From positions 1-35,230 of the forward strand of contig JAGBIA010000138.1 in assembly GCA_017935225.1 (NCBI GenBank): a DNA stretch of 35,230 nucleotides. Direction: 5' to 3'. The translations under genes were made by a program, and so were the position numbers. The notes below the pieces were generated by a model that worked only from the letters and a program-made list of their open reading frames with translations, did not search any database and had not been told where the DNA came from. This stretch comes from Clostridia bacterium (GTDB taxonomy: Bacteria; Bacillota; Clostridia; Oscillospirales; CAG-272). Every line of letters starts with the position of its first letter. Position 1 is the stretch's first letter. Below are positions 30,616-35,230 of the stretch, piece by piece.

Positions 30616-32433
30616 ATGCTTAACAACAATGCTATGCGCCCTGCGTTCGCATCGGTCGGAGCTCCCGAGCCTTCGGGAAGAGAGTCCGGCAACAGAAATT
30701 TCGTTGCTTTCTCTGCATCCGCGGATGACGACTTCAACGCGTTCGGCGACACCTCGCCCAAAAAGCAGCCTGCACCCGAAAGACCCAAGCAGCAAAAATC
30801 CCAGCAGCCCCCCCGAAAGCCTCAGAGAAGACGCCAGAGCGTCGACCCGAAGATGCTTTTGATCGGTGCCGCAGTTCTCGTTGCCATCATTCTGGTGGTT
30901 GCTCTCTTCATCGCTGTCTTCTCCTCACCCGGAAAAGACATCGAGCGCGAGGACAACGCATATATGGTCTATACCGACCTTGACGGACTCTATCACGTCA
31001 TGGCAAACGGCAAAGAGATCAAAGAGACCTTTGAGGGAGAGATAACGCTCGTTCCCGCTAAGGACAATTCCTTTGCTTACATCTTTGAGGAGATCGTCAC
31101 TGAGGAAGGCAACAACGTCTATCTGATGTATATTCTCAAGGGCAAGAAGCTCTCGCTCGTTGAAGCTGAGGCCGACAAGATCATCACTTACGCGGATTAC
31201 GAGCCCGGCATCATCTTCAAGATGGGTTCGATAGTTCAGCTTTATTCCGAGAACTCCTTTGAGGATATCTCGAGCGACTCGTCTGCATCTAACTTCCTCA
31301 TCTCCGGCGACGCTACTACCGTAGTTTACACCGAGAAGAGCGGCAGAGACGGCGATCAGACTCAGATCAAGTATTTCCGCAACGCAGGCTTTAACGATAT
31401 CGGAGAGACCGAAGGACTCACCCCTGCCGCTATATCAATCGACGGAAAATACGTTTACGCCTACACCGAGCAGAACGCGCTCTACTACATCGAGGTAACG
31501 GGCAGCGGTACCAAGTTCAAGGAGCACTCCATCATCGGTGCAAACTCCTATTCCTTCGTTGCCATCACCGATATGAACGCTGACGGCTCGGAGATCCTCT
31601 TCAACTATGAATTTAACGGCAGAATTGCTTGCTTTATCTACAGAGTCGGAGACAAGAAGGAAACCCAGATCGGCGAGGGTAAATTTGTTTACGCTCCCAG
31701 TGAGAGAGACGTAGTCGCTCCCGCAACCTTTGTAGGCTCTTACCTGACCGCTACCAGAACGACTACCGACGCGGACGGACGCACCACCACGGTCAACTCC
31801 ACCTACCTCTATGACGGCGGCAAGGGCGCACGCAAGGTTGCAGATGCGCTCGGTCAGTTCTCTCCCGACGGTAAGTACTTCTACTACATAGACTCTGCTA
31901 ACGCAGACCTCGTAAGAGTTAAGCTCTCCTCCAAGGACTTTGAGGCTGACTCCAAAGTCATCACCAAGGCAGTCGACTCTTTCGTAGTTACAGAAAAGGG
32001 CGACCTCTATCAGTACAGCAAGCCCACGTCTTCTTCGGGCGGTAAGATCACCTTCAAGAAGGCATCCGATACCACCTCGAGATCTATCTCCTCCAAGCCT
32101 ATCGCAGGCTCGATGTTCATCTGCGGTAACACTCTCTATTTTGCCGAAGGAGCAAATGACGAGATCAAGCTCTTCTCTTCCAGCAACGGTGCAACTCAAG
32201 AAGAGGTTACCTTCAAGAATATCGCATTCGGCTCTACGCTCACCGTCGAGGTCAACGGTACAGGCGCGGGATATGCTTACTTCGTAGACGCAGACGGCAA
32301 CACAGTTCTCCTCTACACCGAGGACGGCGAGGACTTCGACGTAGTTTCCAAGTCCTGCATCATCCCCGGATACGACACAGGAATTGCACCTCCTACTCCC
32401 GAGGAGCCCGAAAATAACGACGAGGAAGAATAA
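30616..32433 (+). CDS. Membrane-anchored beta-propeller-like protein
   Basis: A 605-residue protein; ATG 30616 has GGAGG 5 nt upstream, and an upstream open stretch to 30373 is A/T-rich non-coding. Residues 1-78 are polar, with a basic Pro/Gln/Lys/Arg segment (~49-75). One helix (80-102) follows, so the protein sits N-in with ~500 residues outside. The outer part is a chain of beta repeats (NAYMVYTDLDGLYHVMANG, TTVVYTEKSG, ISIDGKYVYAYTEQ, FSPDGKYFYYID) like the TolB/DUF5050 propellers. It ends in an acidic Pro/Glu tail. Codon use is biased to abundant codons (AAG, CTC, TTC), suggesting high expression. Role unknown. Confidence 0.85.
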   Translation: MLNNNAMRPAFASVGAPEPSGRESGNRNFVAFSASADDDFNAFGDTSPKKQPAPERPKQQKSQQPPRKPQRRRQSVDPKMLLIGAAVLVAIILVVALFIAVFSSPGKDIEREDNAYMVYTDLDGLYHVMANGKEIKETFEGEITLVPAKDNSFAYIFEEIVTEEGNNVYLMYILKGKKLSLVEAEADKIITYADYEPGIIFKMGSIVQLYSENSFEDISSDSSASNFLISGDATTVVYTEKSGRDGDQTQIKYFRNAGFNDIGETEGLTPAAISIDGKYVYAYTEQNALYYIEVTGSGTKFKEHSIIGANSYSFVAITDMNADGSEILFNYEFNGRIACFIYRVGDKKETQIGEGKFVYAPSERDVVAPATFVGSYLTATRTTTDADGRTTTVNSTYLYDGGKGARKVADALGQFSPDGKYFYYIDSANADLVRVKLSSKDFEADSKVITKAVDSFVVTEKGDLYQYSKPTSSSGGKITFKKASDTTSRSISSKPIAGSMFICGNTLYFAEGANDEIKLFSSSNGATQEEVTFKNIAFGSTLTVEVNGTGAGYAYFVDADGNTVLLYTEDGEDFDVVSKSCIIPGYDTGIAPPTPEEPENNDEEE

Positions 32434-32441
32434 TAATTCAA

Positions 32442-32480
32442 CATAAAAAGAACCGATGCGGCGCATCGGTTCTTTTTATG
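32442..32480. terminator. Bidirectional terminator, long perfect inverted repeat
   Basis: A near-perfect inverted repeat, CATAAAAAGAACCGATGC (32442-32459) with GCATCGGTTCTTTTTATG (32463-32480), lies between the convergent propeller gene and whiA. The core AACCGATGC/GCATCGGTT stem is followed by CTTTTT on either strand, so it serves both genes. Confidence 0.88.
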
Positions 32481-32483
32481 TTC

Positions 32484-33389
32484 TTATTGATCTGCTTCTT
32501 CAGCTTCCTCAAGCAGTCTTGTCAGTCTGCGGTTGAGTCCCGACTTCGAGATCGGCGGCTCGTGCATATGTGAAAGCTCGAAGAGCGACGCATCGGGGTT
32601 TTCAAGGCGCAACTGTGCCGTGTAGCGTAGCTCCTCGGGGAGAGAGAGCATCTTTCCGCTTGCCATCAGCGACTTTATCGCCTCTATCTGCCGCATCGCC
32701 GCGTCGACCGATTTTGAAATATTCCGTGCCACGCAGTTGGTGGCGCGATTTTCGGTATTTCGTATGTCGCGCTCAATGTAGCTGTTAGTGACCGCGAGCG
32801 AGCACATTCCCGCGCAAAGATAGTTGAGAAGGTCGGCGACCGTCTCGTTGTTTTTGTAGTACACGCCCGTGCGCTCGCCTCGCTTTACGGTCTTGGGCAG
32901 GCTGAATACGCTCTCAAGAAGCTCCGAGAGCAGTCTTGCGCGCATCGGTGTGGGGAGAATGAACTCCGCGTGGTAGCTCTTCTGCGGATCGTTGACAGTT
33001 CCCGAGACCGCGAACGCACCGCGAAGGAAATCCGTGGCACAATCCTTGCATCGAAATCCTGCCGTCTCGGCAAGCGTTCTGTCGGGATCGACTCGGTCGA
33101 CCGAGCGCAGATATGTGCTCAGCGACTTTGAATAAAAGTCAAGCAGATAGACCTCCCTGCCCGCCTTGACCGTAGAGCAGATCTTGGGAGACACGCTGAA
33201 CTGCTTTGTCAGAAGCTCTTCGGCAAGATATGCCATCTCCGGCGTGCGAAGCTGTAGCCTTATTTTGTTTTTCTCCTCGGGGAGTGCCAGCGCGCCTATG
33301 CAAAGTCCCGTGACGAATGCCTTCGTACAGCAGGTCTTAGTCGAGCGGTTCGCGAGCATCTCGTTTACGGTGTTAATCGAGAACGACAT
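32484..33389 (-). CDS. whiA: DNA-binding protein WhiA
   Basis: A 301-residue WhiA. The N-terminal part (~1-190) is the LAGLIDADG-homing-endonuclease-like domain without nuclease function (FLRGAFAVSGTVNDPQKSYHAEF). The C-terminal ~200-300 is the HTH domain (NISKSVDAAMRQIEAIKSL, and the conserved end HMHEPPISKSGLNRRLTRLLE). In B. subtilis WhiA affects cell division and chromosome segregation. The start overlaps the end of murB by 17 nt. The usual partners yvcK and rapZ are not between murB and whiA here. Confidence 0.97.
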   Translation of the reverse strand: MSFSINTVNEMLANRSTKTCCTKAFVTGLCIGALALPEEKNKIRLQLRTPEMAYLAEELLTKQFSVSPKICSTVKAGREVYLLDFYSKSLSTYLRSVDRVDPDRTLAETAGFRCKDCATDFLRGAFAVSGTVNDPQKSYHAEFILPTPMRARLLSELLESVFSLPKTVKRGERTGVYYKNNETVADLLNYLCAGMCSLAVTNSYIERDIRNTENRATNCVARNISKSVDAAMRQIEAIKSLMASGKMLSLPEELRYTAQLRLENPDASLFELSHMHEPPISKSGLNRRLTRLLEEAEEADQ

Positions 33390-34299
33390 CCTGATCAGTT
33401 ATCACGCGCACTTCACGCTCAAGCGTGATGCCAAAGGCAAGCGCGACTTTCTCCTTTACAATTCTTTCAAGCTCAAGCACCTCGCGCCAATTCGCGTCGC
33501 CGCGGTTGACGATAAATCCCGCGTGCTTCTCGGACACCTGCGCACCGCCGAGAGAAAAGCCCTTGAGTCCGCAGTCCTCGATCAGCTTGCCTGCAAAATG
33601 CCCCTCAGGGCGCTTGAAATAGCTGCCCGCACTTCCAAGCTCGAGCGGCTGTTTTTCTTTTCTCTGGCGCATATTTTCCGCCATCTTCGCGCGTATCTCG
33701 CTTTCCTTGCCGCGCGCGAGCTTCAGCGTCGCACCGAGACAAACGAGGTCGCGATCTCTCATATATATACTCTGTCTGTAGCCAAATTCGCACTCGTCAA
33801 GACGGCTGATCTGTCCATTCTTTCGATTCAGCGCGACCGTGTGGATCACCACGTCCGACATCTGTCCGCCGTACGCGCCTGCGTTCATATAGACCGCACC
33901 GCCGAGAAATCCGGGAATTCCATAGGCAAATTCAAGCCCCGAGAGCGAATTCTTCGCGGCGAGATTTGCAAGATGCGTCAGCGATACACCCGCCCAGCAG
34001 GCTATATATTCCTCGTACAGATCGCACCTGTCAAGTCTGTCGGTAAACACAAACGCGCCATTGTAGTAGTCAAACGCGAAGAGCAGATTTGACGCGTTGC
34101 CGATGATCTCGTGCTTGATGCCCGCGCCGTTGAGCGCAGACAGCGCGATCGCGACCTGTTCGGCAGTAGAAGGATAGATCGCAAGCGCGACTCTGCCGCC
34201 TATTTTGAAGCTTGCGCGCTCCTTTGTCGACACGTCAAGCTTGTATTCTATATTTTGCTTTGCGAGAAGCTCAAGCAATTCTCTGCCGATCTCCCCCAT
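33373..34299 (-). CDS. murB: UDP-N-acetylenolpyruvoylglucosamine reductase MurB
   Basis: A 308-residue cytosolic FAD enzyme that reduces UDP-GlcNAc-enolpyruvate to UDP-MurNAc in peptidoglycan synthesis. FAD-domain motifs include SFKIGGRVALAIYP (30-43), IIGNASNLLF (65-74) and YGIPGFLGGAVYMNAGAYGG. The C-terminal domain carries the catalytic Ser in SAGSYFKRP, GGAQVSEKHAGFIVN and the Glu of LEREVRVI. It belongs to the Ser-containing short (type II) class. The start has AGGAGAG upstream and overlaps the HAD gene stop by one base. Confidence 0.97.
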   Translation of the reverse strand: MGEIGRELLELLAKQNIEYKLDVSTKERASFKIGGRVALAIYPSTAEQVAIALSALNGAGIKHEIIGNASNLLFAFDYYNGAFVFTDRLDRCDLYEEYIACWAGVSLTHLANLAAKNSLSGLEFAYGIPGFLGGAVYMNAGAYGGQMSDVVIHTVALNRKNGQISRLDECEFGYRQSIYMRDRDLVCLGATLKLARGKESEIRAKMAENMRQRKEKQPLELGSAGSYFKRPEGHFAGKLIEDCGLKGFSLGGAQVSEKHAGFIVNRGDANWREVLELERIVKEKVALAFGITLEREVRVITDQDVVLD

Positions 34300-34994
34300 C
34301 AAAGCTCTCCTCTTTCGATCACGCGAAGGACCTCGTCAAAGTTGCTTGCAATGTAGTCGGTCGTAATTCCCGCCGCAAGCGGCTTGCCTTTGGGATTGTA
34401 CCAGCAGGAGTCGAGAGAATAGTTGTTCGCGCCCTTGATATCCGAGGTCAGCGAGTCGCCGACGACGATAGTATCCTTTGCAGAAAAGTTCTCGATGCTC
34501 TTCTCAACGCACTCAAAATAGCGCGGATCGGGCTTCTCAAAGCCAAGCTCGCCCGAAATGAAGAGCCCGTCGAAGTATTTCTCAAGTCCCGAATGCGCAT
34601 AACGGCGGCGCTGAATGAAATCCACACCGTTGGTGATTATGTACATTCTGACTTTGCCGTGGAGTGCCTCTAAAAGCTCACGCGCACCGTCGAGAAGATA
34701 GCCGCGCTGTGAGAGCTGCTCCATATATTCACGCGCCATAGCACGCGCGTCGGCAGTGTAGCCGTAATGCTCGCAGAAAAGCTCAAATCGGCGGTAAAGA
34801 AGCACGTTTTTCTCTATCTCGCCTCGCTCAAGCATCTTCCAGAGCCCATCGTTTATTCTGCTGTAGGTCGCGACCTTCTCGTCGTCAGGCTCAATGCCGC
34901 CAAAGATCATCGTCGCGCGCACCGCCTCGTCCTCGCTTCTCGCAAAATCAAGAAGCGTTCCGTCAGCGTCAAAAAGTACCGTCGTGTATCTCAT
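34299..34994 (-). CDS. HAD-family hydrolase, YjjG-type nucleotidase
   Basis: A 231-residue cytosolic HAD phosphatase starting MRYTTVLFDADGTLLDF; an upstream in-frame extension crosses the promoter. Motif I DADGT (Asp9/Asp11), motif II IITNG, motif III Lys in GFEKPDP, and motif IV VVGDSLTSDIKGA are all present, with a helical C1-type cap (~18-90). The pattern fits the YjjG branch, which dephosphorylates (noncanonical) pyrimidine nucleoside monophosphates. It heads the HAD-murB-whiA unit, with TGATG coupling to murB. The ribosome site GGGGG is atypical. Confidence 0.92.
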   Translation of the reverse strand: MRYTTVLFDADGTLLDFARSEDEAVRATMIFGGIEPDDEKVATYSRINDGLWKMLERGEIEKNVLLYRRFELFCEHYGYTADARAMAREYMEQLSQRGYLLDGARELLEALHGKVRMYIITNGVDFIQRRRYAHSGLEKYFDGLFISGELGFEKPDPRYFECVEKSIENFSAKDTIVVGDSLTSDIKGANNYSLDSCWYNPKGKPLAAGITTDYIASNFDEVLRVIERGEL

Positions 34995-35022
34995 ATTACC
35001 CCCAAAATCAAGTCTTATATAT

Positions 35023-35051
35023 ATTATACTATCTTTCCGCTCATTTTGCAA
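35023..35051 (-). promoter_or_regulatory. Sigma-A promoter of the HAD-murB-whiA unit
   Basis: Minus strand: TTGCAA (35051-35046), 17-bp spacer, TATAAT (35028-35023), ~30 bp before the start codon. It has the same -35 variant as the rpmE promoter. Confidence 0.65.
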
Positions 35052-35089
35052 GAACTGTTTGAAAAAATTATGAAGGGACGCGTTTTTTC

Positions 35090-35113
35090 GTTCTTTTCTT
35101 GAAAGAAAAGAAC
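35090..35113. repeat. Perfect palindrome in the right-hand intergenic stretch
   Basis: GTTCTTTTCTT-GA-AAGAAAAGAAC, 11-bp arms, followed directly by a partial repeat (CAAAAGAAC). Motifs of this kind recur in intergenic regions of gut Firmicutes. The flanking T-run (CGTTTTTTCG) lies on its left, so as a terminator it would be poor on either strand. The rest of 35114-35230 shows nothing I can assign. Confidence 0.5.
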
Positions 35114-35230
35114 CAAAAGAACTTCCTGTGGTGTTGTTATAGAGTTTGTACGTGACTCGAGCCGATATTCTCTAAAGATGTTTGGGATACTGTAAACCAA
35201 AGCGATATTCTCGCTGTGTGATTTAGTATC

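Noticed and set aside
31435-32466. 343-codon minus-strand frame opposite the propeller-like gene
   Set aside because: It is a mirror of a well-formed gene with strong codon bias; the composition (Val, Arg, Cys) is typical of an antisense shadow.
1-35230. CRISPR arrays, tRNA genes, transposases, prophage or toxin-antitoxin genes
   Set aside because: I looked for spaced direct repeats, cloverleaf-like motifs and familiar protein signatures and saw none that hold up.

Overview
The window reads as a chromosomal segment of an anaerobic, endospore-forming Firmicute of class Clostridia (gut Oscillospirales/Christensenellales-like; this placement is inference). The grounds are a complete spoIIIA operon, spoIIGA-sigE, whiA, a full Rnf electron-transport operon, GGAGG-type ribosome binding sites throughout and many lipobox proteins. 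Almost everything reads on the minus strand. No CRISPR array, tRNA or transposase gene was seen. No rRNA gene lies inside the window, but its left edge is the leader of an rRNA operon.

Layout. 1-430: minus-strand rRNA-operon leader with two tandem consensus sigma-A promoters. 429-1453: plus-strand pair of DUF421 and DUF4363 membrane proteins. 10431-1433 (minus): a tight run of GH2 beta-mannosidase-like enzyme, ROK sugar kinase, GmhA-like SIS isomerase, HflX, a small ParB-fold protein, an SGNH-hydrolase-like lipoprotein, a YigZ-family protein and a large lipoprotein. 10527-10801: rpmE with promoter, structured leader and terminator. 10855-12997: two tandem paralogous lipoproteins. 12998-13610: a hairpin-rich MITE-like element and a promoter-terminator unit that could make an ~80-nt RNA. 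13611-15213: spoIIGA-sigE behind a promoter with spoIIG-like long spacing. 15330-15791: a low-GC four-helix membrane protein between two near-identical terminators. 15944-20849: rnfCDGEAB, with rnfD frameshifted. 21111-22028: ribF, divergent from rnf. 22158-24188: a six-hairpin glycosidase gene interrupted by an in-frame TGA. 24245-25348: a P-loop ATPase. 25410-30335: spoIIIAA-AH. 30616-32433: a membrane-anchored propeller-like protein. 32484-34994: HAD nucleotidase, murB and whiA in overlapping order.

How the genes fit together. SpoIIGA processes pro-SigE, and SigE is known to drive spoIIIA in the mother cell, so two stages of the same engulfment programme lie 10-15 kb apart. The Rnf complex couples ferredoxin oxidation to NAD+ reduction and ion pumping. 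It needs FMN on RnfG and RnfD, and ribF, which makes FMN/FAD, faces it across a shared promoter region. The GH2-ROK-SIS genes look like a small cytoplasmic route that releases a sugar, phosphorylates it and isomerises it.

Most worth following: the two disrupted genes (rnfD indel, glycosidase TGA); the promoter-terminator unit at 13433-13548, which shares a 12-bp dyad with the rnf promoter; the mosaic lipoprotein pair; and the MITE-like element. No clearly new multi-gene defence or mobile system was found.
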